NCBI RefSeq assembly: GCF_000372965.1
Contig: NZ_KB890024.1
Location: forward strand, 3,722,839-3,786,838
DNA: 64,000 nucleotides
Reading direction: 5' to 3'
Source of the DNA: Hoeflea sp. 108
GTDB lineage: Bacteria > Pseudomonadota > Alphaproteobacteria > Rhizobiales > Rhizobiaceae
Shown: positions 1 to 8,611 of the stretch, piece by piece
Numbering within the stretch: the stretch's first letter is position 1
How the letters are laid out: every line of letters begins with the position of its first letter
Translations under genes and position numbers: made by a program
Notes under the pieces: model-generated
What the model was told of the DNA's origin: nothing
What the model saw: the letters and a program-made list of their open reading frames with translations, nothing else
Databases searched by the model: none

Positions 1-1214
1 GCCACCTTGGCCGCAGCCTTCACCGCCAGCACCTTGAAATCGCGGACGCGTGACGCATCGGCGCCGGTGCGGGCAGCGATGTCTTCGAGCTGGATGCGAT
101 GGTCGCAGGCCAGCGCCATCATCGACGGGATCTCGTGTCGGCGGGTCGTTGCCCAATGCACGTGGTTGATCGCCTCGTCCTTGCGCAGCGCGCGTTCCTT
201 GCTGCCGTTCTTGAGGAAGAACTGCAGCTCGTCGAAGGTCGGGATCTCAGGCGAGCAGAGCAGCCGGGATACGGCAAAAGCACCGCAGGCATTGGCCCAG
301 GTCGCCGAAGTCGCCAGGCTCTCGCCGCCCAGCCAGCCGCGTAGGAAGCCGGACATGAAGGCATCGCCGGCGCCCAGCACATTGTAGACCTCGATCGGAA
401 AACCCTTGCCGACGATGCCGTCCTCAAGGTCATCAGAGATCGCCCCGTCATAGACGATGCAGCCCATCGGACCGCGCTTGAGCACGATCGTTGCCTTGGA
501 CAGCGAGCGGATCGTCTTGAGGGCTGCAAGAAGCTCGCTTTCACCGGAGGCGATCATCACCTCTTCTTCGGTGCCGACGATCAGGTCGCAATCGGCCAGC
601 ACACCCTTGAGATGGTTGGAGACGGCATCGGAGGCGATGTAGCGGCTCTCTCCGGCGGCGTGGCCGGCGAGGCCCCAGAGATTCGGGCGGTAGTCGATGT
701 CGAACACCACCTTGCCGCCTGCTTCCTTGATCAGCCGCATCGCCTTGCGCTGCGCAGCATCGGTCGAGGGCCGCGAAAAATGCGTGCCGGTGACGACGAT
801 CGCCCGCGCCGACTTGATGAAATCAGGATCGATGTCGTCTTCGACGAGCGCCATGTCGGCGCAATTCTCGCGATAGAAGATCAGCGGAAACGTCTTGTCG
901 TCCTCGACCGACAACAGCACCAGTGCCGTAAGCCGCTCCTTGTCAGTGACAAGCCCCTTGTCCGACACGCCTTCGCGCAGCATCTGCTCGCGGATGTAGC
1001 GGCCCATATGTTCGTCGCCGACCCGGGTCAGAAGCGCCGAGCGCAGGCCGAGACGCGCCGTGCCGATGGCAATGTTGGCAGGGCAACCACCGACCGATTT
1101 GGCAAAGGACGCAACGTCCTCCAGCCGCGATCCAGTCTGCTGCCCATAGAGATCGACCGATGCGCGCCCGATGGTGATGACGTCGAGTGTAGGCTGGTTC
1201 TTGGGGTCGGTCAT
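1..1214 (-). CDS. iolC: 5-dehydro-2-deoxygluconokinase IolC, C-terminally cut by the window edge
   Basis: Phosphorylates 2-deoxy-5-keto-D-gluconate in cytoplasmic myo-inositol catabolism. The frame opens at the ATG at 1212-1214 and stays open to base 1, giving about 404 residues. A PfkB sugar-kinase domain is visible: an N-terminal GRASVDLYG strand, the glycine-rich SVGGCPANIAIG segment near residues 41-52, and the LGAGDAFMSGF motif whose Asp is the catalytic base. After it comes INHVHWATTRRHEIPSMMAL, the start of the DUF2090 domain that rhizobial IolC proteins carry as a C-terminal fusion of about 640 residues in total. At least 200 residues are therefore outside the window. It is the last visible gene of the minus-strand inositol set, 171 bases after iolG, with its own operator-like promoter region at 1279-1321. 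Confidence 0.93.
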   Translation of the reverse strand, partial: MTDPKNQPTLDVITIGRASVDLYGQQTGSRLEDVASFAKSVGGCPANIAIGTARLGLRSALLTRVGDEHMGRYIREQMLREGVSDKGLVTDKERLTALVLLSVEDDKTFPLIFYRENCADMALVEDDIDPDFIKSARAIVVTGTHFSRPSTDAAQRKAMRLIKEAGGKVVFDIDYRPNLWGLAGHAAGESRYIASDAVSNHLKGVLADCDLIVGTEEEVMIASGESELLAALKTIRSLSKATIVLKRGPMGCIVYDGAISDDLEDGIVGKGFPIEVYNVLGAGDAFMSGFLRGWLGGESLATSATWANACGAFAVSRLLCSPEIPTFDELQFFLKNGSKERALRKDEAINHVHWATTRRHEIPSMMALACDHRIQLEDIAARTGADASRVRDFKVLAVKAAAKV

Positions 1215-1278
1215 TTTGTCCTCCCGGTCGCTCCGCCGCGCCGGCCTGCCCGCTTGCTCCGCTCGCAGGCCACACAAT

Positions 1279-1321
1279 GCAATTTCAATTCCATAAATCA
1301 GTCAATCGGAATTTTCATTCC
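1279..1321 (-). promoter_or_regulatory. iolC promoter region with two GGAAT-N4-ATTCC-type boxes
   Basis: Read on the minus strand, 1308-1321 is GGAATGAAAATTCC, a perfect GGAAT/ATTCC palindrome. 1279-1292 is GGAATTGAAATTGC, one base off the GGAA-N6-TTCC consensus. Between them is TTGACT (1300-1305), a good -35 for iolC. I recall GGAA-N6-TTCC as the IolR box of Sinorhizobium inositol genes; that these are IolR sites here is inference. Confidence 0.6.
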
Positions 1322-1385
1322 ATCGACAGATTGTGACTGTCCGCCCCGAGGCCCATTGCCCCGAGGCGACTGTCTGCCCGTCGGC

Positions 1386-2375
1386 CTAGAGCCTGACGGT
1401 CTTGCCTTCCTTGGCTGACTTCAGCGCCGCATCAGCCAGCTTCAGCGCCATCAGGCCGTCCTTGCCGTCGGGCGAGATCTTTGCGCCCTTCGTCACCGAG
1501 GCGATGAAGGCCGCGATCTCGTTGGCATAGGCCTCGGTGTAGCGGGTCATGAAGAAGTCGTGCAGCGGCGGGCGGGTGTAGCCCATCGCACCGGCGACCT
1601 CGATCGAAACCGCGCGCTGGTTCTCGGCCGACACCATGCCGTCGGAGCCATGCACCTCGATGCGCTGGTCATAGCCATAGGTGGCGCGGCGCGAATTGCT
1701 GATGACGCACTGACGACCGCTTGCGGTCACCAGGATCACCGAGACGCTGTCGAAATCGCCGAGCTCGCCGATCTTCTTGTCGACCAGCACGGAGGCCGTC
1801 GCCGTCACCGCCACCGGCTCTTCGCCGAGCAGGAAACGCGCCATGTCGAAGTCGTGGATCGTCATGTCGCGGAAAATGCCGCCCGAACGCGTGATGTATT
1901 CTGCCGGCGGCGGGCCGGGGTCGCGCGAGGTGATCACCACCTGCTCGACCTTGCCGATGGCGCCGTCGTCGATGGCCTTGCGCACGGCGGCAAAATGCGG
2001 GTCGAAGCGCCGGTTGAAGCCGACCATCAACGTGCCGCCGGCCTTCTCGACCACTGCCAGGCATTTCTCGACACGGGCCGCATCGAGATCGATCGGCTTC
2101 TCGCAGAACACCGCCTTGCCGGCGAGCACGAAGCGCTCGATCAGGTCGGCATGGGTGTCGGTCGGCGTGCAGATCACCACCGCATCGATATCCGACGCCT
2201 TCTCGATCTGGTCGATGGAACGCACTTCGCAGCCATAGGCCTCGGCGAGATCGTTCGCCGCCTTCTCGAAGGCATCGGCAACCGCCACCAGCTTCGCCTG
2301 CGGGTTGGAGGCCACCGCCTTGGCGTGAACCTTGCCGATGCGGCCTGCACCCAGGACACCGAACCGAACTGTCAT
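1386..2375 (-). CDS. iolG: Inositol 2-dehydrogenase IolG (Gfo/Idh/MocA family)
   Basis: NAD-dependent oxidation of myo-inositol (or a related inositol) to 2-keto-inositol, the first catabolic step. The 329-residue protein opens with the Rossmann motif GVLGAGRIGKVHA. It has the family EKP signature in FCEKPIDL and the catalytic Asp/His segment MTIHDFDMARFL. Length is normal for IolG. I chose the ATG at 2373-2375, preceded by an AATGAGG ribosome site, over an in-frame start 42 bases upstream whose added residues look like leader translation. It follows the ABC permease gene on the same strand and precedes iolC. The same family includes MocA of rhizopine catabolism, so the natural substrate could be a modified inositol; inositol is most likely. 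Confidence 0.92.
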   Translation of the reverse strand: MTVRFGVLGAGRIGKVHAKAVASNPQAKLVAVADAFEKAANDLAEAYGCEVRSIDQIEKASDIDAVVICTPTDTHADLIERFVLAGKAVFCEKPIDLDAARVEKCLAVVEKAGGTLMVGFNRRFDPHFAAVRKAIDDGAIGKVEQVVITSRDPGPPPAEYITRSGGIFRDMTIHDFDMARFLLGEEPVAVTATASVLVDKKIGELGDFDSVSVILVTASGRQCVISNSRRATYGYDQRIEVHGSDGMVSAENQRAVSIEVAGAMGYTRPPLHDFFMTRYTEAYANEIAAFIASVTKGAKISPDGKDGLMALKLADAALKSAKEGKTVRL

Positions 2376-2478
2376 GACAACCTCATTTTCCTTGGCCCGC
2401 GCCGTCCGGGCCTGCAATCTTGAATTGGGAGGATAAAGGGCCGCCTGCCGACGGGTGCCGGGCGACCTTGGTTTTGCA

Positions 2479-3522
2479 TCAGGCCTTCTTGCGCTTGTTC
2501 TGGCGGTGCTGGTCGATGATCACGGCCGCCACGATGATGATGCCCTTGATGATTTCCTGATAGTAGGCGCCGACCTTGAGGAAGGTGAAGCCCGAAGTCA
2601 GGACACCGAGGATGATCGTCCCGATCACCGTGCCGGTGATGCGCCCGACGCCGCCCGACAACGAGGTGCCGCCGATGACAGCCGCCGCAATGGCGTCGAG
2701 CTCATAGGCCACGCCCATGCCCGGCTGGCCGGAGGCGGCACGCGCCGCCGTCATCACCCCTGCCAGGCCCGAAAGCAGGCCGGCGATGGCATAGACCTTG
2801 ACCAGATGGCCGCCGATATTGATGCCCGACACGCGCGCCGCCTGCGGATTGGCGCCGATGGCGTAGGTGAACTTGCCGTAGCGTGTGTAGCCCAGTGCAA
2901 TGTGGAAGATGACGGCGACGAGCAGGAACACGATGACCGGCAGAGGCAGCGGAAAGCCCAGGATGTTGAAGCTCTTGCCGAACCAGGTGAAGCTGTCGTC
3001 GAGCAGCGCCACCGGCTGGCCGAGCGTGTACCATTTGGCGAGACCCCGCGCCGACACCATCATGCCGAGCGTGGCGATGAAGGGCGGTATCTTTGTTCGA
3101 GCGATCAGCGACCCGTTGATCGTGCCCGCAATCAGACCGACGCCGAGACCCGCCAGGATCGCCCAGATAGGCGATATGTCGGTCAAGGAGGGATAGACGG
3201 CGCGCGGATTGGCCGATGTCTGCGCCAGGCTGGCCGCCACCATGGCCGCGAGGCCGACGACCGAGCCCGAGGACAGGTCGACGCCGGCGGTGATGATGAC
3301 CTGGGTCACGCCGACCGCGATGATGCCGATCACCGACACCTGCAGGATGATGATCGACAGGCGCTGCTTGTTGGCGAGGAAGCTGTCGCCGACGAAGATC
3401 CAGCCGAGAATCTCGAAGACGATGGCGATGCCGATCAACACACCCAGGATCGAGACCTCGGGCGGCAGGCGCTTCTTGCTTCCGATGACGTTTGCGGGGC
3501 TCGCAATCTCGTTCGTCGACAT
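2479..3522 (-). CDS. iatP: Inositol-type sugar ABC transporter permease (RbsC family)
   Basis: Inner-membrane channel subunit of a CUT2-family importer. The 347-residue protein has about ten hydrophobic segments and the RbsC-family landmarks: AGVDLSSGSVVGLAAM, a cytoplasmic loop with IPPFIATLGMM, and GGTSLSGGVGRITGTVIG. The C-terminus ends in a basic NKRKKA tail. The start ATG at 3520-3522 follows a GGTGGAAG ribosome site. It lies 32 bases after the ATPase gene and belongs to the binding protein-ATPase-permease-iolG set. Myo-inositol as substrate is inferred from iolG and iolC next door; the symbol follows the Caulobacter Iat nomenclature. A rhizopine or methylinositol could also be transported. 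Confidence 0.88.
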   Translation of the reverse strand: MSTNEIASPANVIGSKKRLPPEVSILGVLIGIAIVFEILGWIFVGDSFLANKQRLSIIILQVSVIGIIAVGVTQVIITAGVDLSSGSVVGLAAMVAASLAQTSANPRAVYPSLTDISPIWAILAGLGVGLIAGTINGSLIARTKIPPFIATLGMMVSARGLAKWYTLGQPVALLDDSFTWFGKSFNILGFPLPLPVIVFLLVAVIFHIALGYTRYGKFTYAIGANPQAARVSGINIGGHLVKVYAIAGLLSGLAGVMTAARAASGQPGMGVAYELDAIAAAVIGGTSLSGGVGRITGTVIGTIILGVLTSGFTFLKVGAYYQEIIKGIIIVAAVIIDQHRQNKRKKA

Positions 3523-3554
3523 GGTTCTTCCACCCTTGAGCTAGTTGGCGCCGA

Positions 3555-5093
3555 TCAGTGCGACGCGAGTTCCATGATCTTGACCTGGCTGGCTTCTGCG
3601 CGGTCGAGGAAGCCGGTGACGCGGCCCTCATGCACCACCATGATGCGGTCGCTCATGCCCAGCACCTCGGGCATCTCCGACGAGATCATGATGACCGCCA
3701 CGCCCTGCCCCGCCAGCTTCGAGATCAGGCGATGGATTTCGGCCTTGGCGCCGACGTCGATGCCGCGCGTCGGCTCGTCCAGGATCAGGATCTTCGGCTT
3801 GGTCAGGAGCCAGCGCGCGATCAGCACCTTCTGCTGGTTGCCGCCGGAAAGATTGATGATCGGCTCTGCCATGTCGGGCGTTTTCACCCTGAGCTGCTGG
3901 CTGATCTCGACCGAATCCCTGGCCAGGTGCTTCTGCTTGACGAAACCGTTCTTGACATAACCCGACTGCAGCACCGCCATCTGGGTGTTTTCCTGGATGT
4001 CGAGCAGCAGGAAGCAGCCGGTTTCCTTGCGATCCTCGGTCAGGAACGCCATGCCGTGCTTCATCGCCGTTGCCGGGCTGTCGATGCGCACTGTCTTGCC
4101 GAACAGCTCGATCGTGCCGGCGTCCGACGGCGTCACCCCGAACACGGTTTCGGCGATGTTCGAACGGCCAGAACCGACGAGCCCTGCAATGCCGAGTATC
4201 TCGCCCGAGCGCACGTCGAAGGAAACGTCCGAGAATACGCCCTTGAGCGTCAGCCCCTTGGCCGACAGCACGACATCGCCGATCGGCACCTCCTCCTTGG
4301 GGAACATCTGGGTGATCTCACGACCGACCATCATGCGGATGATGTCGTCGCGGGTGACTTCGGTCGACGCTTTGGTGGCGATGTACTTGCCATCCCGGAA
4401 CACCGAGAACTCGTCGGCGATCTCGAACAGCTCGTTCATCTTGTGAGTGATGTAGATGATGCCTTTGCCCTGCTCGCGCAGCGCCCGGATGATGGTGAAC
4501 AGGTGGTCGACCTCGCGCTCGGTCAGCGCGGATGTCGGCTCGTCCATGATCAACACGTCGGATTCGTAGGATACGGCCTTGGCGATCTCGACCATCTGCC
4601 GGTTGGCGACGCTCAGCGTGCCGACCTGGATGTCGGGATCGATGTCGATGTTGAGGCGCTTGAACAGCGCTGCCGTCTTGCGCCGCATCTCGCCATGGTC
4701 GACGAAGCCCAGACGTGTCAGCGGCTCGCGGCGGATCCAGATGTTCTCGGCCACCGTCATCGGCGCCATCAGGTTGAGTTCCTGGTGGATCATGGCGATG
4801 CCATGCTCCAGCGCGTCGAGCGGGCCCTTGAGGCGGATATCCTCGCCGCGCAGCTTGAAGGTGCCGGTGTCGGGCGTGTAGATGCCGGCCACGATCTTCA
4901 TCAGCGTCGACTTGCCGGCGCCGTTCTCGCCCATCAGCGCATGCACGCTGCCGCGCTTCAATCTGAGCTGGACGTTGTCGAGCGCAAGCACGCCTGGAAA
5001 TTCCTTGCGCACATTCTCGACCTCGAGAAGATAGCCGTCGTTCACCGCAGCGGCGCCTGCGGGGGCCGCTTCCATCGTGCCTGTGCCGTTCAT
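3555..5093 (-). CDS. iatA: Inositol-type sugar ABC transporter ATP-binding protein, two cassettes
   Basis: Energises the importer formed with the neighbouring permease and binding protein. At 512 residues it has the double-cassette architecture of RbsA/MglA. The first cassette carries Walker A GENGAGKST and Walker B LIMDEPTSALTE. The second has the signature LSGGNQQKVLIARW and Walker B LILDEPTRGID, with a degenerate Walker A, as is usual in the family. The ATG at 5091-5093 has GGGAGG upstream; an internal ATG six codons later is possible. It is separated from the binding-protein gene by about 100 bases containing a strong hairpin (5154-5182), which would let the binding protein be made in excess. 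Confidence 0.92.
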   Translation of the reverse strand: MNGTGTMEAAPAGAAAVNDGYLLEVENVRKEFPGVLALDNVQLRLKRGSVHALMGENGAGKSTLMKIVAGIYTPDTGTFKLRGEDIRLKGPLDALEHGIAMIHQELNLMAPMTVAENIWIRREPLTRLGFVDHGEMRRKTAALFKRLNIDIDPDIQVGTLSVANRQMVEIAKAVSYESDVLIMDEPTSALTEREVDHLFTIIRALREQGKGIIYITHKMNELFEIADEFSVFRDGKYIATKASTEVTRDDIIRMMVGREITQMFPKEEVPIGDVVLSAKGLTLKGVFSDVSFDVRSGEILGIAGLVGSGRSNIAETVFGVTPSDAGTIELFGKTVRIDSPATAMKHGMAFLTEDRKETGCFLLLDIQENTQMAVLQSGYVKNGFVKQKHLARDSVEISQQLRVKTPDMAEPIINLSGGNQQKVLIARWLLTKPKILILDEPTRGIDVGAKAEIHRLISKLAGQGVAVIMISSEMPEVLGMSDRIMVVHEGRVTGFLDRAEASQVKIMELASH

Positions 5094-5153
5094 GGCGATC
5101 GGTCCTCCCAGACCCGGCCCGGCGCTTGCGCGGGGGCACAGTCTATCAGGGGA

Positions 5154-5182
5154 AATGCGCCGCCGCCGAGCGGCGGCGCATT
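5154..5182 (-). promoter_or_regulatory. Intercistronic hairpin after the inositol binding-protein gene
   Basis: A perfect 13-base inverted repeat, AATGCGCCGCCGC and its complement, flanks a 3-base loop between the binding-protein stop and the ATPase start. There is no T run on the downstream side, so it is more likely an mRNA-stabilising or partially terminating stem than a full terminator. Confidence 0.75.
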
Positions 5183-5194
5183 GAGTGGATCATA

Positions 5195-6130
5195 TCAGTT
5201 CTTGGACGTGAACTGGTCCATATTTGCAGGCGTCACCAGCTGGAACGGAATCCAGACCTTGGCTTCGACCTTGTCGCCCTTGGCGAGCTTCATCGCCGCA
5301 TCGACAGCACCGCTGCCCTGGCCGGCCGCGTCCTGGAACACGGTCACGTCGAGATCGCCGGCCTTCATGTAGGCAAGCGCTTCCTGAGTGGCGTCGACAC
5401 CGCCGACGACGACGTCCTTCATGTCCCAGCCGGCCGCCTTCATGGCGTTGATGGCGCCGATGGCCATGTTGTCGTTGTTCGAGATCACGGCGTCGGGCTT
5501 GTGGCCGGCGGCGATCCAGTTGGTCATCAGGTCCTGCGCCTTGACCGGATCCCAGCCGGCGGTCTGTTCGTCGATGATCTTCATGAACGAGCAGTCCGGC
5601 GTGGCGATGACGTCGTGGACGTCCTTGGTCCGCATCTGCGCTGCTTGGTTGGCGAGATCGCCCTGCATCACCAGGATGCCGGCTTCGGTCTTGCCGGCTT
5701 CCTTGAGGATGCGGCAGACTTCCTTGGTCTCGAGCGTGCCGGAATCGGCTTCGTTCGAAGCAACGAACGCACCCTTTGCGCCAAGCGCATCGACGTCGAT
5801 CGGCTGGCGGTTGACATAGACGATCGGAATGCCGGCGTCGTTGGCGAGCTTGGTCATCGGGGCTGTCGCCGAGGTGTCGACGGCGTTGACGATGATGGCA
5901 TCGACCTTGGCGGCGATGAAGTTCTGAACCTGGCTGAGTTGCTTGTTGACGTCGTCGTCGGCGATTTCGATGACGACCGGCTGCTTGGCGTCGGCTGCGG
6001 CCTTTTCGATGCCCTTGCGCAGGACCGTCAGGAAGGTGTCCGAATTGGCCATGCTGACACCGATGTCGCCGGCAAATGCAGAACCCGTCATCAGCGCGGT
6101 CATGGCAGCGCCGAGCAAGAATTTCTTCAT
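5195..6130 (-). CDS. ibpA: Periplasmic sugar/inositol-binding protein of ABC importer
   Basis: Captures the substrate in the periplasm for the importer encoded just downstream. The 311-residue protein begins MKKFLLGAAMTALMTGSAFA, a clear signal peptide with cleavage after residue 20. It then has the RbsB-type fold: GVSMANSDTFLTVLRKG, a hinge with VDAIIVNAVDTSATAPM, VISNNDNMAIGAINAMK and VVVGGVDATQEAL. The start at 6130 is supported by a GGAGAG site and the signal peptide; the frame stays open 37 codons upstream without signal character. A promoter with an operator-like box lies about 180 bases upstream (6308-6341). Related proteins bind myo-inositol (IbpA) or rhizopine (MocB), and sequence reading alone cannot choose between them. 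Confidence 0.9.
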   Translation of the reverse strand: MKKFLLGAAMTALMTGSAFAGDIGVSMANSDTFLTVLRKGIEKAAADAKQPVVIEIADDDVNKQLSQVQNFIAAKVDAIIVNAVDTSATAPMTKLANDAGIPIVYVNRQPIDVDALGAKGAFVASNEADSGTLETKEVCRILKEAGKTEAGILVMQGDLANQAAQMRTKDVHDVIATPDCSFMKIIDEQTAGWDPVKAQDLMTNWIAAGHKPDAVISNNDNMAIGAINAMKAAGWDMKDVVVGGVDATQEALAYMKAGDLDVTVFQDAAGQGSGAVDAAMKLAKGDKVEAKVWIPFQLVTPANMDQFTSKN

Positions 6131-6307
6131 GATCACTCTCCTCCAACAATGGTGTCCGGCTGCACCCCGTTGTGCCGGAAGCCCGCGGTCATGCCGAAGG
6201 CCCGTCTCTGCGGGCGCCACCATCGCTCCTCCGCGATGCAAAATGTGCCGCCCGTTTCCCGATGCCAGCCCTGATTTCAGAATGTTCGGGCCGTGCTTTT
6301 TGTATAT

Positions 6308-6341
6308 GAAATATTTATTCCATATTTCGTGTGAACGTCAA
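6308..6341 (-). promoter_or_regulatory. Promoter with overlapping operator for the inositol ABC operon
   Basis: On the minus strand TTGACG (6336-6341), a 17-base spacer and ATAAAT (6313-6318) make a sigma70-type promoter. The box GGAATAAATATTTC (6308-6321) overlaps the -10 and matches GGAA-N6-TTCC with one change. It lies in the 308-base gap 6131-6438, which otherwise holds only the untranslated leader of the binding-protein gene. Confidence 0.6.
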
Positions 6342-6438
6342 GAGGCATTCCATCGCTGGCCGATCAATCTTTGCGTGAAAAGCGCACCTCAGACGGTTGC
6401 AACCGGCCGGACGGGGACCGCCCTGCCGTTGCAGCGGC

Positions 6439-7254
6439 TTACAGCCGTTCGCGGATGAACGCGATGCTCTCGGCAAGTGCGGTGCGCGGGTCGGCAAGCT
6501 TCTGCACAGCAGGCGAAAACGGCTCGAAGGACAGCAGTCCCTGATAGCCGCCCGAAAGCAGCGCCCGGATCTGGCCGACATTGTCGAGGCGGTCGGCTGC
6601 ATCGACCAGGACGCGGTGCGGATCGCGCATGTCGGGCACAGTCACGGCCGGATCATCGACACCCGAAATGTGCACCAGTCCGGTCATGCCGGGAAAGATA
6701 TCGGGCTCGCCGGCCAGATGATGATGGAACGTGTCGTGCACCATGCGGAACGTTGCCGTGCCGCCGACATCCTCGATGGCTTCGGCGGCCTCGCGCTTGG
6801 AACGCAGCGAGCAGATTTCGAAGCCGAGCGGTTCGACCAGGCCGCGCACGCCACGATCGCCGAGAATGGTCTTCAGCGCCGACAGCGCCGTCCTCAGATT
6901 GCGCTGGCGCTCGCCATCCGCCTGCCCCGTGCCGTCATTGACCGGCACCAGAACCAAAGCCTGCGCACCTACGTCGCGCGCGTAATCAGCGAGTTCGATC
7001 GCCTCGGCTTCCCGCGCCGTATTCCATTCGTTGAAGCGCTGCAGCGCATTGATGCTTGCAATGGATATTCCATTTTCCGCCGCGAGCGCCCCGACAGCGG
7101 CGGCCGGCGTGCCGTCGACGATGGCGTTGCCGGCGAGGTCGTTGCGGATTTCGACGTCGCTCAGGCCGAGCTCGCGGCTGAGCGCAAAGAACGCCGCAGG
7201 CTTCAGGCCCGGAGCCACCATATGGTTCAGCGCGAATGTGAGCTTGCTGGTCAT
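6439..7254 (-). CDS. TIM-barrel sugar isomerase, IolI/MocC family
   Basis: Probable isomerase or epimerase of keto-inositols. The 271-residue protein has the AP-endonuclease-2-like barrel seen in IolI: NHMVAPGLKPAAFFAL at the N-terminus, the metal-ligand segments GLVEPLGFE and MVHDTFHHHLAG, then LVHISGVDD and a C-terminal GLLSFEPFSP carrying a ligand Glu. The ATG at 7252-7254 follows GGAGGAGAAA and is preferred to an in-frame ATG 48 bases upstream. IolI interconverts 2-keto-myo-inositol and 1-keto-D-chiro-inositol. MocC, needed for rhizopine use, is in the same family, and the mocDEF-like genes nearby keep that open. It sits between lacI and the ABC genes on the same strand, with its own promoter-like region. 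Confidence 0.82.
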   Translation of the reverse strand: MTSKLTFALNHMVAPGLKPAAFFALSRELGLSDVEIRNDLAGNAIVDGTPAAAVGALAAENGISIASINALQRFNEWNTAREAEAIELADYARDVGAQALVLVPVNDGTGQADGERQRNLRTALSALKTILGDRGVRGLVEPLGFEICSLRSKREAAEAIEDVGGTATFRMVHDTFHHHLAGEPDIFPGMTGLVHISGVDDPAVTVPDMRDPHRVLVDAADRLDNVGQIRALLSGGYQGLLSFEPFSPAVQKLADPRTALAESIAFIRERL

Positions 7255-7300
7255 GCCGAATTTCTCCTCCGCGGGCGACAGGCCTCGATATTTACGTTCC

Positions 7301-7330
7301 ATTCTACTCGTAAAACGGAATAGTCAATCC
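7301..7330 (-). promoter_or_regulatory. Promoter-like region with GGAAT-type box upstream of the isomerase gene
   Basis: On the minus strand 7317-7330 reads GGATTGACTATTCC, one base from GGAA-N6-TTCC, and contains the candidate -35 TTGACT (7322-7327). TAGAAT (7301-7306) follows at 15 bases, a short spacing. The arrangement resembles the boxes before iolC and the binding-protein gene. Confidence 0.45.
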
Positions 7331-7342
7331 GGAAGCTGAGCG

Positions 7343-7367
7343 GAATCTATCATTCGCTGATAGATTC
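7343..7367. promoter_or_regulatory. Perfect inverted repeat GAATCTATCA-N5-TGATAGATTC
   Basis: Ten-base arms flank a five-base spacer, between the lacI stop and the isomerase gene. The arms contain CTATCA/TGATAG, the hexamers of the palindrome upstream of lacI but in inverted order. It could be a terminator of lacI mRNA (it lacks a T run) or a second regulator site. Confidence 0.6.
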
Positions 7368-7418
7368 GGATGGACGGCGGCCGCTGTCGCCGCCGAGCCA
7401 CGCCGGCGCCAGGCTCAC

Positions 7419-8450
7419 TCAGATGTTTTCGGGCAGATAGATGTCGAACGGCAGGAAGGTCTGCCCGGGCGCATTGGCCGCCCCCGCCTCGATCGAATGC
7501 GCCATCAGCGCGACGAGCTCGCGGCACAGCGGTCCGAGCGGCGTCGCAATGACCATGACAGCCAGATTGTCGGCGAGCGCGGCGCGGGTATCGGCTGTTA
7601 TCTCGTTGCAGATCAGCGCCGGCAGTGGGTCGGGCCGCACCTGCCGCAGCGCCGAGATCGCCCCCTCGATGCCGCCGCCAGCCACATAGCAGCCGACGAG
7701 ATCGTCATGCTGCTTGAGCAGATCGCCGAGCACCTGTTGCGTGATCTCGTGGGACTCGTGATTGACGATGGTCTCGAGCAGCGTGAATTCGGAGGCATGC
7801 TCGCGGAAGAAGGCGCGGAAACCGATCTCGCGCAACTCGTGGCCGTGGAAGCGGTGGCTGCCGACAAGCAATGCCACCTTGCCCGGCCGTCGCGCACATT
7901 TCGAGATCATCCAGGCAGCCGAGCGCCCGACCTTGAGATTGTCGATGCCGACATAGCCCTCGCGGATGCCTGACGCGAAATCCGACAGCAGTGAGAACAC
8001 CGGCATGCCGCGCTCCTTAAGCTCGGCCACGGCAGCCGTCACGCTGGGATGGTCGGGACTGACCAGCGCCACCGCATCGCAGGTCGCCGCCAGCCGTCTC
8101 AGCCTCTCCAGAATCTCCTCGGGCGCAAGCGTGTCGGCGAATTCGATGACACCAGTGCCGCGAAAACCAGTCGACTGGGCGATCGCCTTCTCCAGCTCAC
8201 CGGCGAAAGCGCGGTAGAAAACATCCTGCGGGCGCAGCAGAACGAAGCCGAGCCGATACACCGGCAGCTCCTTGCGCATGCGCTGCGCGATCAGCCCGGC
8301 GGCATGATAGCCGATCGATGTCGCGGCCTCATAGACACGACGCTGCGTTTCCTCGCGTACCGGCAGCCGCCCGTTCAGCACCCTGTCGACGGTGGCGACG
8401 CTGACGCCCGAGGCCTGGGCGAGATCGGTGATGGTCGGGCGCTTGCTCAT
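7419..8450 (-). CDS. LacI-family transcriptional regulator
   Basis: Likely local regulator of the inositol/rhizopine genes. The 343-residue protein starts with a LacI helix-turn-helix, ITDLAQASGVSVATVDRVLN, at about residues 6-25. A periplasmic-binding-protein-like effector domain follows, with VALVSPDHPSV, VGIDNLKVGRSAAWMI and ICNEITADTRAAL. The ATG at 8448-8450 starts right at the MSKRPT leader typical of the family, rather than at the upstream in-frame ATG. It is transcribed away from the mocDEF-like genes, and a 15-base palindrome sits in the shared promoter gap. The effector is unknown; an inositol derivative is the natural guess. Confidence 0.9.
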   Translation of the reverse strand: MSKRPTITDLAQASGVSVATVDRVLNGRLPVREETQRRVYEAATSIGYHAAGLIAQRMRKELPVYRLGFVLLRPQDVFYRAFAGELEKAIAQSTGFRGTGVIEFADTLAPEEILERLRRLAATCDAVALVSPDHPSVTAAVAELKERGMPVFSLLSDFASGIREGYVGIDNLKVGRSAAWMISKCARRPGKVALLVGSHRFHGHELREIGFRAFFREHASEFTLLETIVNHESHEITQQVLGDLLKQHDDLVGCYVAGGGIEGAISALRQVRPDPLPALICNEITADTRAALADNLAVMVIATPLGPLCRELVALMAHSIEAGAANAPGQTFLPFDIYLPENI

Positions 8451-8497
8451 GTCCAATCCCTGGATTTGGTCGCAGCTTAACGCACCATGATAGAAAA

Positions 8498-8512
8498 TGA
8501 TAGAAACTATCA
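8498..8512. promoter_or_regulatory. Candidate LacI-regulator operator TGATAG-AAA-CTATCA
   Basis: A 15-base palindrome in the AT-rich gap between divergent lacI and mocD, with an extra TGATAG half-site at 8488-8493. Odd-centred palindromes of this size are typical LacI-family operators. Assignment to the adjacent regulator is inference. Confidence 0.6.
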
Positions 8513-8611
8513 AAGCATGATTGAAAATATCGCATCATGAGCTACCATTCTTCCAGTGAACGATGTCCGGCGCCCATCGCGGACCTGTTTCCGACTTCCA
8601 GGGAGAGAGCC

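Noticed and set aside
7343..7367. Simple terminator for lacI
   Set aside because: The hairpin lacks a T run on the minus-strand transcript and shares hexamers with the lacI-mocD palindrome, so a regulatory role is kept open instead.
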